Shown here: piece by piece, positions 51,763 through 59,959 of the stretch
How the letters are laid out: every line of letters starts with the position of its first letter
Position numbering within the stretch: the first letter of the stretch is position 1
Source of the DNA: Alistipes sp.
Lineage (GTDB): Bacteria; Bacteroidota; Bacteroidia; Bacteroidales; Rikenellaceae
NCBI GenBank assembly: GCA_017555695.1
Contig: JAFZFX010000049.1
Span: 1 to 64,000, forward strand
DNA: 64,000 nucleotides
Reading direction: 5' to 3'
Notes under the pieces: model-generated
The model's database searches: none
The model's input: the letters and a program-made list of their open reading frames with translations, nothing else
Told to the model about the DNA's origin: nothing
Translations under genes and position numbers: made by a program

Positions 51763-52805
51763 CTAAATTTGTATTGAAATGTATTTATACAATCTTGCTA
51801 TGAGCAATGTTATCGCAAAGCTTATGATAATAAAAATCATTGGATATTCTTGAACTATAGCCCCTCCCCATAAAGAATATAAGATTATCATTGGAATTCT
51901 TTGGTAGATATATAGCGGAAAAAGATTCTTTCCCAACCATATTGTAAACTTATTGTTTACTACAAACTTCATACTCAGTACAACAATTAGAAACGCAAAT
52001 ACAATATTATACAAGTTGAGAGTCAGCCCTTTGGCGTATATCGGTATGTAGGGAATGCAAAATAACAAGGTAGCTAGCGCTAGTACAGAGCGTTTATAAT
52101 ACCTCTTAATGAAATTAAATATTTCATTCTTTTTAGTGAAAATAAGCAGCCAGCCCCATAACACAATATAGTATCGTACCAATACTCTTCTTTGCAATAG
52201 GAAAGACATACCATTGTTGCCAGCAGAAGAACTATTAATGCTGATATAGTCTTGTAATTTATACTATTTGATAGTGTTTTTCTGGATATATAAAACACTA
52301 GCCATGTCGAGATGTAGCATATCTGAATTACAAATATATACCAATTAGAATTTCCTACAGATTCCCATGCAAAAAGAGATAATATACATTGTTTTACTGT
52401 CACATGATTATTTAATAAGACAACTACAAATACATACAACAATACTGCTATATCGAAGTTTATTAACAAAGACAATACTCGTTTTCTTGGGAATGATGTG
52501 ATATATTCATCACCTTTCTTCTTAATAGACTCCATTACGCCATATCCTGAATAGAATAGAAATAAGGTGACAATGGATTGGCCTAAACAAGAATTTATAT
52601 TTAAGAGAAGAGCATCACCATAGGAGTTAAAGTCGTACCCAGAACCTAGTATATACTGATTAGCATGACGCATAAATACCAGTAATATGAATATGCCTTT
52701 TACTGCATTTGTCATGTCATATGACAAATAATATTCATTATACCCTTTAATACCCTTAAAACTCGCAAGGATTAAACAAAATATTAGTATAAAGAATAAA
52801 ATCAT
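51763..52805 (-). pseudogene. Frameshifted acyltransferase-3 family membrane protein
   Basis: Two overlapping frames together make one acyltransferase-3-like protein (OafA/WecH type): an N-terminal part (52805 to about 52130) with multiple helices and FMRHANQY, whose His is the usual active-site R-H, and a C-terminal part (to 51763) with helices and a hydrophobic end. They join at a run of five A on the minus strand (52130-52134); six A would restore one frame reading through SLKKNEIFNF. The enzyme would add acetyl or another acyl group to the polymer. Either a decayed gene, a slippage-controlled one, or a sequencing error. Confidence 0.75.
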
Positions 52806-52808
52806 ACT

Positions 52809-54047
52809 TTAACACAACTCTTTTAGTAGTATATCCATCGTATTTTCAGCAACCGATTTCCCTTTGGGCGGAATCATATATGCCTTTACAAATTCTTTTC
52901 GTTGAACCGCCATCGTATCTTGACCTCCAATAACAATCCTATCTATAAAATCGATAATATCATCTTTGTTGGCCCCTATATAATGCTGGCGCATAGCTAA
53001 TTGTCCAAATTTGCCTTTTTCTGCAATTAGCGCTTCAAAATCATCCGAGACAAACATCACTGGATTGGATGAATAGTGGTATTCTACACTGAAAGAGCCA
53101 CAATCGTGTATCATAGCATCTGAAGTCATAAACAAATCGATGTATTCGCCAGTTTCTATTTGTGTGTTACTTCTATTTGCCCATTCATTGTAATACAATC
53201 GGGTTTTTTCTTCTCCCCAATCTTGGTGTCTGCACAATTCACTATATAAGCGTGGATGGGGTTTGAAAGCAAATTGTACGGTGTCTGAATATTTCTTTGT
53301 TAATTCTAACATCAACTCAGCCATCCACAAAAAGTTGGACTGTTTCATAAGCCCTCCGCTAGATATAGTAAAATGTGGAGCCCAAATTATTCTTTTTTTT
53401 CTATTTTTCTGTGATTTCCAAACATCCTCATAAAACTTGCGAACAAAATTATCAGCATTTGGATAGCCAACAACTTCTACATTTCTACCCCTATTGAAAG
53501 CGATGTTTCGTGCTTCATCCCGATGCAATTCAGTAGAATAAAAAAGTTTCCATGCATAATTGTGTAATGGAAGGTTATAAGACCAGTCATCGGTAGCAGT
53601 CCAAAATGCATAAGGGTAATAACATAGTAGCCTATAACGAAATATGTCATACCTAAATTGTTCGCTGAATAAATCAAGATATGGCTGCGGATAAAACAAG
53701 ATATCTGGACTTAATTCACTTTTTATATCTAAAAGGCCTTGGCTGGATTCTCCAAATTGATAATTAACATTTTTGGCCGCAAAGTAGTCGCTTAACTCAT
53801 TTACACATTTCTCTTGCTGTTCTTTGGAGTAAGAGATCGTTGGAATAATTATAACCGATACATTAAAGCGTGGATGTTTACTCAATAAATCATATATATG
53901 TTGATATCTCCACATTGGCAATGAGAACGCTATAAACACTACATTGATGTGCTTCTTATGTCTCAATCTATAAACCAATATTTTCTGATATATTGGTAAT
54001 AAGATATTGATTTTTACATAATGTATTAATTTCTGTAATTTGCCCAT
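52809..54047 (-). CDS. CDP-glycerol glycerophosphotransferase-family protein
   Basis: A 412-residue protein of the TagB/TagF family, which transfers glycerol-phosphate or a similar polyol-phosphate from a CDP donor. Typical motifs are in the C-terminal half: IIWAPHFTIS, FAFKPHPRLY (catalytic His), SDAMIHDCGSFSVEYHYS and NPVMFVSDD. The first 180 residues are a variable acceptor region with ILFYPQPYLDLF. It is followed and preceded by genes that could make its CDP donor (54803 and 54061). So the polysaccharide probably carries a polyol-phosphate group. Confidence 0.9.
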   Translation of the reverse strand: MGKLQKLIHYVKINILLPIYQKILVYRLRHKKHINVVFIAFSLPMWRYQHIYDLLSKHPRFNVSVIIIPTISYSKEQQEKCVNELSDYFAAKNVNYQFGESSQGLLDIKSELSPDILFYPQPYLDLFSEQFRYDIFRYRLLCYYPYAFWTATDDWSYNLPLHNYAWKLFYSTELHRDEARNIAFNRGRNVEVVGYPNADNFVRKFYEDVWKSQKNRKKRIIWAPHFTISSGGLMKQSNFLWMAELMLELTKKYSDTVQFAFKPHPRLYSELCRHQDWGEEKTRLYYNEWANRSNTQIETGEYIDLFMTSDAMIHDCGSFSVEYHYSSNPVMFVSDDFEALIAEKGKFGQLAMRQHYIGANKDDIIDFIDRIVIGGQDTMAVQRKEFVKAYMIPPKGKSVAENTMDILLKELC

Positions 54048-54060
54048 TGATATGAATGTA

Positions 54061-54798
54061 TTACATCTTGATTCTTCCGCTCTTTAGTTTGTATTCATAG
54101 CTATGTCTACCTTCTTCGCGAAAATCATCGTGATAACGTTGCAATACGGTCTTATATATTTCTTCATACTGAGGAATGTACAAATCGCATTTAGCGTCCA
54201 ACGCTTTTATTATCTCCGACGACAACTCATTGAGCATATCAAGGTCTGTTTCACCATGGTAGAATCCAGTCCCTTTGATAGACCCTGGTGAAACATTGAG
54301 TATTCTATTGGTTGTTCCAGCTTTTTCTAACTCAACATTTACACTCTCTATAAATATTTTTAATGCAGCCTTGGTAGCTCCATAAATTGAAAAGAACGGA
54401 GAAGTCATAAAACCCGAAATAGAACACATTACACCGCAATAAAAGTCTTTCTCTGATTCGATTTTACTGTAAAATCGCTTGATTAGCCTAATGACGGATA
54501 TCGTATTGACATTAAAAGAGTCTACAATATGCTGGTCCTCTATATCTTTAAATAATGATAACCTGCCGAAGCCTGCCGTAATTATTAATGAATCGATATC
54601 TGCAAAATTGTCGAAAAAACTATAATCAGTATCGGTTAAATCGAATATGTAGGTTTCTATTTTTTCGTGCTGATGTATACTTTTTAATGGCTGTTTATCC
54701 ACTATGTATACTTTTTCGCACGCTGAATTATTTGCTAATTTGTGAGCAATTGCTAATCCAATACCATTTGCTCCGCCTACCACCAATGTCTTTTTCAT
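54061..54798 (-). CDS. Short-chain dehydrogenase/reductase
   Basis: A 245-residue NAD(P)-dependent oxidoreductase. It has the cofactor motif GGANGIGLAIA near the N-terminus (a TGxxxGxG variant), NNAG-like LIITAGFGRL, catalytic Ser in MCSISGFM and the YxxxK pair in YGATKAALK. It probably reduces a sugar-phosphate or CDP-linked keto intermediate to a polyol, as its neighbours are a cytidylyltransferase-dehydrogenase fusion and a CDP-polyol transferase. Which intermediate it acts on is inference. It starts five bases after the fusion gene ends. Confidence 0.9.
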   Translation of the reverse strand: MKKTLVVGGANGIGLAIAHKLANNSACEKVYIVDKQPLKSIHQHEKIETYIFDLTDTDYSFFDNFADIDSLIITAGFGRLSLFKDIEDQHIVDSFNVNTISVIRLIKRFYSKIESEKDFYCGVMCSISGFMTSPFFSIYGATKAALKIFIESVNVELEKAGTTNRILNVSPGSIKGTGFYHGETDLDMLNELSSEIIKALDAKCDLYIPQYEEIYKTVLQRYHDDFREEGRHSYEYKLKSGRIKM

Positions 54799-54802
54799 AC
54801 GA

Positions 54803-56149
54803 CTATATCTCTATCGTATTCTTGCGTTCTGCAAATTGCTGCATAATATTTGCCATCGCAATACTCTCTTTGGGTGCTAAACGCACAGATATCAGACGGT
54901 TATTTAATATACACGATATAAATTCCTGAATCTCATACCTCAAACCTGCACCATCCCATTTGTAAAAGAATTTCTTGTTATCATTTTGATCCTCGTATCG
55001 CAGCTCAAAATAGTCTGTTTTCCACCAAGGTGCAGGTACATACGCGTACCCCTCTGTTCCTGATATGATAAGATTTCCTTCCGTCTTTACACCCAACCCT
55101 AACTTAAATGAACATATAGCATTCGAATAGCGCATTACGCCTTTAGTGAAGATATCTACACCATTATTGATTCGAGAGAATAAACTTAAATCTTCATAAT
55201 TGGGTCCCAACAGTTTTATAATTGGTAGCAAAGGATATGATGCCAACTCATACATCGAACCTCCTGCTTGCGCAGAGTCAAACTCTCGAAGGTTTTTATC
55301 CAGCAACAACTTCGAAAGTGATGCTTCAATATCGACAACCTCGCCTATCACACCACTTTTTATCATCACCATTAAATGGTTAAAAGCTGGACAATGGGCG
55401 GTTTTATTTGCCTCTAGTAAAACTAAATGCTTATTTTGTGCTAAATCATACAACTCTTGTGCTTGGCTTCCATTCAAGACTAATGGAGTTTCACACAATA
55501 CATGCTTGCCAGCCAATAGCGCACTCTTTACATATTCGTAATGGCTTAAATGAGGGGTTGCCACATATACTGCATCTACATCATCTATCAGCAATTTGGC
55601 TTTTGGGTAAACTCTAACCGAATCGTTTATAGTAGATAATTCGGATGCCACCTCTTCATTCACATCGTAAATTCCTACAAGATTTACTCCATTGACATAC
55701 GATACTTCTTGTACGAATCTTTTAGCAATTCGTCCAGCCCCGATGATTCCGACACGAATATGTTTTTGACTTTCATCTCTTAATAAAGTTGATGAAATAC
55801 CCTCTGTGCGGGGTAAATATACTACATCGCAATACTCGCGCAAGTATTCAAATTTACCCTCCCAATCGGACCCTATGGCAAAAATATCTACTCCATATTT
55901 CTGAATGTCATCAATTTTTTGCCCCACATAATCTTCTACAATAATTTCATCAGCAAGTCCAGTCGCTCTAACTGCTTCGACTCTTTCAAGAACATTGTTT
56001 CGGACATTCAACTTACCTCTTTCTCGGTCAAAGCTATCGTTGGTTACTCCAACGATTAGATAATCCCCCAGCGCCTTTGCTCTTTGAAGTAAATTGATAT
56101 GCCCCTGATGCAAAAGATCGTATGTTCCGTATGTAATTACTCTTTTCAA
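54803..56149 (-). CDS. Fusion of cytidylyltransferase (TagD-like) with Gfo/Idh/MocA oxidoreductase
   Basis: Two enzymes in one 448-residue chain. Residues 1-130 are a glycerol-3-phosphate cytidylyltransferase-type domain with YGTYDLLHQGHINLL (HxGH motif), GVTNDSF and RTEGISST. Residues 132-445 are an oxidoreductase of the Gfo/Idh/MocA family with nucleotide site VGIIGAGRIAKRFV and the CETPLVLN segment, in which the usual Lys of the EKP motif is Thr. Together with the SDR and the CDP-polyol transferase this suggests synthesis of an unusual CDP-activated polyol. The order of reactions is unknown. Confidence 0.9.
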   Translation of the reverse strand: MKRVITYGTYDLLHQGHINLLQRAKALGDYLIVGVTNDSFDRERGKLNVRNNVLERVEAVRATGLADEIIVEDYVGQKIDDIQKYGVDIFAIGSDWEGKFEYLREYCDVVYLPRTEGISSTLLRDESQKHIRVGIIGAGRIAKRFVQEVSYVNGVNLVGIYDVNEEVASELSTINDSVRVYPKAKLLIDDVDAVYVATPHLSHYEYVKSALLAGKHVLCETPLVLNGSQAQELYDLAQNKHLVLLEANKTAHCPAFNHLMVMIKSGVIGEVVDIEASLSKLLLDKNLREFDSAQAGGSMYELASYPLLPIIKLLGPNYEDLSLFSRINNGVDIFTKGVMRYSNAICSFKLGLGVKTEGNLIISGTEGYAYVPAPWWKTDYFELRYEDQNDNKKFFYKWDGAGLRYEIQEFISCILNNRLISVRLAPKESIAMANIMQQFAERKNTIEI

Positions 56150-56179
56150 AGCATTAATGTTTTTGATTTCCTCCCTCTC

Positions 56180-56608
56180 CTATCCAAATATCTTCTCCCA
56201 GAGGCTTCTCTTGGGTTGGTTGATGGCGATGTTGCTGGCCTCGCGCAGATATCGGTCGTAGCTCATGCCGCGCGAAATCATCTCGTACAGCACGCCCCAG
56301 TCAGGTAGTCCGCCCACATTTCTGTCGTCGATGAACATATCTGCCTTCAGCTTGCGGCTGCGCACAGCACCTTCGTCCACATCTTCGTCGGGGTAGTTGC
56401 TGTTCACCGCAAAAAACTCCAATCCTCTCTGCCGACACCACTCCACAGCCTCCTGCAGGAGCCTGCCTTCTCGGCACGACCACAGAATCAGCCTATGCCC
56501 GTCGTCCTGCAATTTTTTCAGTGTAACTATAGCGAATGGAATCTCTTTTCCGATTTGCGGATACTTGTGCTCCACAATCGTGCCATCAAAATCAACTGCA
56601 ATCAACAT
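56180..56608 (-). CDS. HAD-superfamily hydrolase, first gene of the polysaccharide operon
   Basis: Starting at ATG 56608 (MLIAVDFDGTIVEHKYP) the 142-residue product begins right at the catalytic DxD motif (Asp5 and Asp7); a start 14 codons upstream is possible but adds a basic stretch. Further motifs are ILWSCRE (motif II) and MFIDDRN (acidic motif IV), with KLKAD before it. Such small stand-alone HAD phosphatases are common in Bacteroidales. It could remove a phosphate from a sugar or polyol precursor. The base composition is visibly more GC-rich than the following genes, so it may be chromosomal backbone next to an acquired locus. Confidence 0.88.
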   Translation of the reverse strand: MLIAVDFDGTIVEHKYPQIGKEIPFAIVTLKKLQDDGHRLILWSCREGRLLQEAVEWCRQRGLEFFAVNSNYPDEDVDEGAVRSRKLKADMFIDDRNVGGLPDWGVLYEMISRGMSYDRYLREASNIAINQPKRSLWEKIFG

Positions 56609-56854
56609 AAATTCTTGATTTTTTTCTGCCCTGCGTCCGATTTTCTCCAAAAATCGCGCTGAAAATCTGCGTTTGTGCTGCTATTTCGCGCTCGGGAACG
56701 CGCGTTACGCGGAAGTTGTGTGAGTCTATTGTTTCAGCACTGCGCACACCTCGGGGGCTTTGACGCCCTTGCAAACGCGTGAACGCCAATCACTTACAAA
56801 CTGAAAGAGCTGGATATTTCTCCAATTCATTGCCCTCAACTTCTAATGTCGGCA

Positions 56855-56862
56855 CAAATATA
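56855..56862 (-). promoter_or_regulatory. Likely -7 box for the polysaccharide operon
   Basis: Minus-strand TATATTTG matches TAnnTTTG, about 245 bases before the HAD start codon. No clear -33 element is seen. The 571-base gap 56609-57179 holds this, a G run, the opposite promoter and otherwise nothing I can support. Confidence 0.35.
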
Positions 56863-56904
56863 TAAAAAAAGGCTCATTTTCTGCCATTAAAAGCCACTTT
56901 TTTA

Positions 56905-56914
56905 GGGGGGGGGG
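56905..56914 (+). repeat. Ten-G homopolymer between divergent promoters
   Basis: A run of ten G followed shortly by nine or more T lies between the two putative divergent promoters at 56855 (minus) and 57021 (plus). Such tracts change length easily by slippage. Confidence 0.8.
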
Positions 56915-57020
56915 ATTTTTTTTTCGTCTCGCCGCTAACCGCCGCAAAATCAGCCTCCTATTCTCGTCTCTGCGCCGCTCAAAAAAAATGCTCCAAAAAT
57001 CTAAAAAACTTTCAAAAATC

Positions 57021-57052
57021 TTTGGTCGTTTGTTTTTTATGCCGTAACTTTG
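57021..57052 (+). promoter_or_regulatory. Strong Bacteroidales promoter for the surface-protein operon
   Basis: TTTG at 57021-57024, a 20-base spacer and TAACTTTG at 57045-57052 are a full consensus match. The start would be near 57059, leaving a 5' untranslated region of about 120 bases before the small protein at 57180. Confidence 0.75.
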
Positions 57053-57179
57053 CCGCGAAAAGGCCCAAAAGCACGCCGATAGGTCTGATTTTCAGCAGCG
57101 GGACGATAGTTCTGCTGGTGCAAAAAGCCTAAGCTATACAACAAAAAAACGAATAAAATAATAAAAATAGCAATCAAAA

Positions 57180-57368
57180 ATGAAAAAGAAAATCTACGAG
57201 ACTCCTCGCACGCTCTTCTACTCAGTTGAGGTCGAGGGTTCATTTGCAAGCTCGGCATCCCTCAAGGATCCTGATAACGAGCAGGCTTACATCGAGGAGC
57301 ACGATGTGAATTTGGAGTATAACTCATTTGATAAGACTGTCTTTAGCTCAGATGGGGCTTGGGACTAA
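57180..57368 (+). CDS. Small leaderless protein of the Y-x-x-P...FAxS type
   Basis: A 62-residue protein starting MKKKIYETPRTLFYSVEVEG. It has no signal peptide or membrane segment, is acidic, and ends in AWD. The pattern Tyr-x-x-Pro, hydrophobic V-x-V-E, then (G)xFA(A/S)S matches the 42-residue protein at 62818, and similar short genes are frequent in Bacteroidales before surface lipoproteins. The function is unknown. It is the first gene after the strong promoter at 57021 and precedes the fimbrillin-like protein by 33 bases. Confidence 0.7.
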   Translation: MKKKIYETPRTLFYSVEVEGSFASSASLKDPDNEQAYIEEHDVNLEYNSFDKTVFSSDGAWD

Positions 57369-57401
57369 TAAGGGAACTGGAATTTAAGAATAACAGAAGC
57401 A

Positions 57402-59810
57402 ATGAAAAAATATATACTTTTGACATTGGCCTTGGTTGGCCTTATGGTTGCTTGTTCGAAGGACGATATGACTTCGGATATTATCACGCCCACACCTAAC
57501 GAGGAGGTGAAATTCTCTTTGACCCTCGATAATGGCAAGAACGACACTCGTACACATTATGGTGAGGAGCAGTTTGATGAAGATGAAAACAACGACATTG
57601 TTAGACAATACTTCCCCGTTTTTTGGAATGAAGGAGACTTGGTGTCTATCTATGCCACTGCAGGTGCTGAGAGCCGTAATCAGGCTGTATATGAGGTGAT
57701 TACTAGTACTGGCCAGCAGTCTGCTGAAGACCTTGCACACACTGGTGCTCACGGTGTTCAGTGGGGTAATGAGGGTGTGTCTGATTTCTGCGCTGTTTAC
57801 CCCGAGACTGGTAAGGCTTTCCGTAAAAGCGGTGATGCTATCCTTGTGCCTGCATCTATCAGCCGCCAGCAGCAGATTGTTTTTAATTATCGCCAGGTTG
57901 ACGAAAATGGTATGGCAACAGATGATATCGATGTTCACAAGGGTACTATTATCTCGTCTAATGCAGCCGAACTTGAAGAGGACTTGCCCAATGCCATTAT
58001 GTATGCTCGTACAAATGGTGTTCAGAATGGCGATGTTGTAAACCTTCGCTTTAAGCCCTTCTCTACTGTTTTGAAGTTCCACTTTGGCGGTTTCAGCTCT
58101 ATTACTAATGCGAATACAGGAACCGAGCAGATTGCGATTAGCTCTATCGTGCTTACTGCTCCCGCGGGTGTAAATATTGCTGGTGATTTCGATTTGAGCA
58201 TCACTGGCTCTACACAGGTTGACGACAAAGGCAATAGCACTGCGGCTGCTACCGTGAAGAATGTTACTAATGGTTCAAATACTATTACCATCGGTACAAT
58301 GTACCCCAATGGTTCTGCATTGATTCTTAAGCAGAATGAGGCTTTGGAGTTTGATGTATTCTGCATTCCTCAGGATATGACTATCGGCCAGAATCAGTGG
58401 ACTGTTACTGTGAACACAGGTAGCCACGGTAGCCATACATTCAAGATGAATCCCGCAAATGGAGATATCACACTTCAGGCTGGTAAGATTCACAAGTTGC
58501 CTATCCCCAAGAGAGAGTCGAAGGTTGAGATTCAGGAGTTTGAATATGATAAATGGATATCACAGCTCGACCAGGATATCTATCTGTCAGAGATTTCATT
58601 CCCTGGCTCTTGGTATGCGTTGGATCCCAAATATCAGGCAACTACTGACTTGACAGCGCAGTTTAATCAGGGTGTCCGTGCATTTAACCTTGATTGCCGA
58701 ATTAACAAAAGTGGTAGCGCTAATGACCATAGCTTATTGGGCGGTATAGGTGCTGAAAATACTTGGAGCGATGGTGATTATCCTAGTAAGGCATATTTGG
58801 CGTGTGCGGGTCAGGAGGATAATACAGGTCTCAGTATTCCTCTCGTCGGCAGTGCGCAGGGACTAACAGAGAGTGTTCATGTACTTAGCGCTATGACTCA
58901 GATAGCGTCTTTAGCACAAACTCACCCTAATGAGGTGCTGGTGGTAGTGTTTACATTCTCTGAAAAAGCTTATGATATTAGTGGTTATGCTTATGGTTCT
59001 ATTAGACCAGATTTTATTACAGAGCAATTAAATAGTGTTTTGAATACCTCTGGCATTAAAGAGTGTATTTACACTAATGTTTCGGAGGATACAACAATTG
59101 ATGATGTAATTTCTTCAGGAAAGAATATTATTGTTAAAATCAATCATAGTGTTGATGATTTTTACTCAAACACATCAATCAAAAACTTGCTTCCCGCTGG
59201 TATTATGACTACATTTGGTTCATTGGCTGCAAACTCTGATTATAATTTGGCAAATGATTTGATTACTAATATCATTGGTTTGCACAGTGAGACGAAGTAT
59301 ACTACATACTTCTCGCAAATGAATGAAGCAACTATTTACAATGGTACGACACCTACTAATATTAAGTATTACTACCATCATGGACAGCATACTCGTGATG
59401 ACGACTCTGAAACGATAACGGCTGGTGAATATCCAACTATGGGTAATCGTAAGGTGGCTATTGACGATGTGTTGGCGAAGGCTCTTGAGATATATGATAA
59501 TAGTACTCACGATGCTTGGTTCCAGATTGGTATTGGTGGTAGTTTAGGTGGAGATAACCCTGCTGGTATGTCTCCGTTGGTTAATTATCTGCAGGAAAAA
59601 ATCGAGGATAAGATGATTAATAATCCTTCACCTGTGGGTATTGTGCTTATGAACCATGCCACAACTACTGGTCTTCAGCTGGTTAAGGATATCGTACAGA
59701 TGAACGATAAGTTCTACCTCAAGCGTAAGGGTGGTGATATCATCACTGGTGGTGAAAATGGCACAACTCCTGACAATGGTGGCGGCTCAGGTAATGGAGG
59801 TCGTGACTAA
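57402..59810 (+). CDS. Surface lipoprotein: fimbrillin-like region plus PI-PLC-like domain
   Basis: An 802-residue lipoprotein with lipobox VACSK near residue 18. The N-terminal 370 residues look like a fimbrillin-family module (NDTRTHYG, FPVFWNEGDLVSIYA, then beta strands and HKLPIPK). About residues 390-780 resemble a PI-PLC TIM barrel: LSEISFPGSW at the position of the usual LPGTHDS, QFNQGVRAFNLDCRI, HPNEVLVVVF and a final GIVLMNHATT. The first catalytic His is replaced by Trp404, while a His (443, NDHSLL) follows the second strand, so it may be inactive or act on another substrate. The C-terminus is a Gly-rich tail. Confidence 0.75.
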   Translation: MKKYILLTLALVGLMVACSKDDMTSDIITPTPNEEVKFSLTLDNGKNDTRTHYGEEQFDEDENNDIVRQYFPVFWNEGDLVSIYATAGAESRNQAVYEVITSTGQQSAEDLAHTGAHGVQWGNEGVSDFCAVYPETGKAFRKSGDAILVPASISRQQQIVFNYRQVDENGMATDDIDVHKGTIISSNAAELEEDLPNAIMYARTNGVQNGDVVNLRFKPFSTVLKFHFGGFSSITNANTGTEQIAISSIVLTAPAGVNIAGDFDLSITGSTQVDDKGNSTAAATVKNVTNGSNTITIGTMYPNGSALILKQNEALEFDVFCIPQDMTIGQNQWTVTVNTGSHGSHTFKMNPANGDITLQAGKIHKLPIPKRESKVEIQEFEYDKWISQLDQDIYLSEISFPGSWYALDPKYQATTDLTAQFNQGVRAFNLDCRINKSGSANDHSLLGGIGAENTWSDGDYPSKAYLACAGQEDNTGLSIPLVGSAQGLTESVHVLSAMTQIASLAQTHPNEVLVVVFTFSEKAYDISGYAYGSIRPDFITEQLNSVLNTSGIKECIYTNVSEDTTIDDVISSGKNIIVKINHSVDDFYSNTSIKNLLPAGIMTTFGSLAANSDYNLANDLITNIIGLHSETKYTTYFSQMNEATIYNGTTPTNIKYYYHHGQHTRDDDSETITAGEYPTMGNRKVAIDDVLAKALEIYDNSTHDAWFQIGIGGSLGGDNPAGMSPLVNYLQEKIEDKMINNPSPVGIVLMNHATTTGLQLVKDIVQMNDKFYLKRKGGDIITGGENGTTPDNGGGSGNGGRD

Positions 59811-59877
59811 TCCGTTCTTGGCTGATAGTATTAACTAAAATTTTGAATTTTGGATACGAACTAACATATAAATACGA

Positions 59878-59931
59878 CACACTAAAGGTTATGTGATTCT
59901 GCTTGCGCGGAGACACATAACCTTTGGTGTG
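59878..59931 (+). other. Long hairpin between two surface-protein genes
   Basis: An 18-base-pair stem with one wobble pair (59878-59895 with 59914-59931) and an 18-base loop. No T run follows, so a classical terminator is unlikely. It may stabilise the upstream mRNA or control reading into the gene at 59960. Confidence 0.55.
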
Positions 59932-59959
59932 TGACGAAGTTTAACTTAAATTTTTCTTT

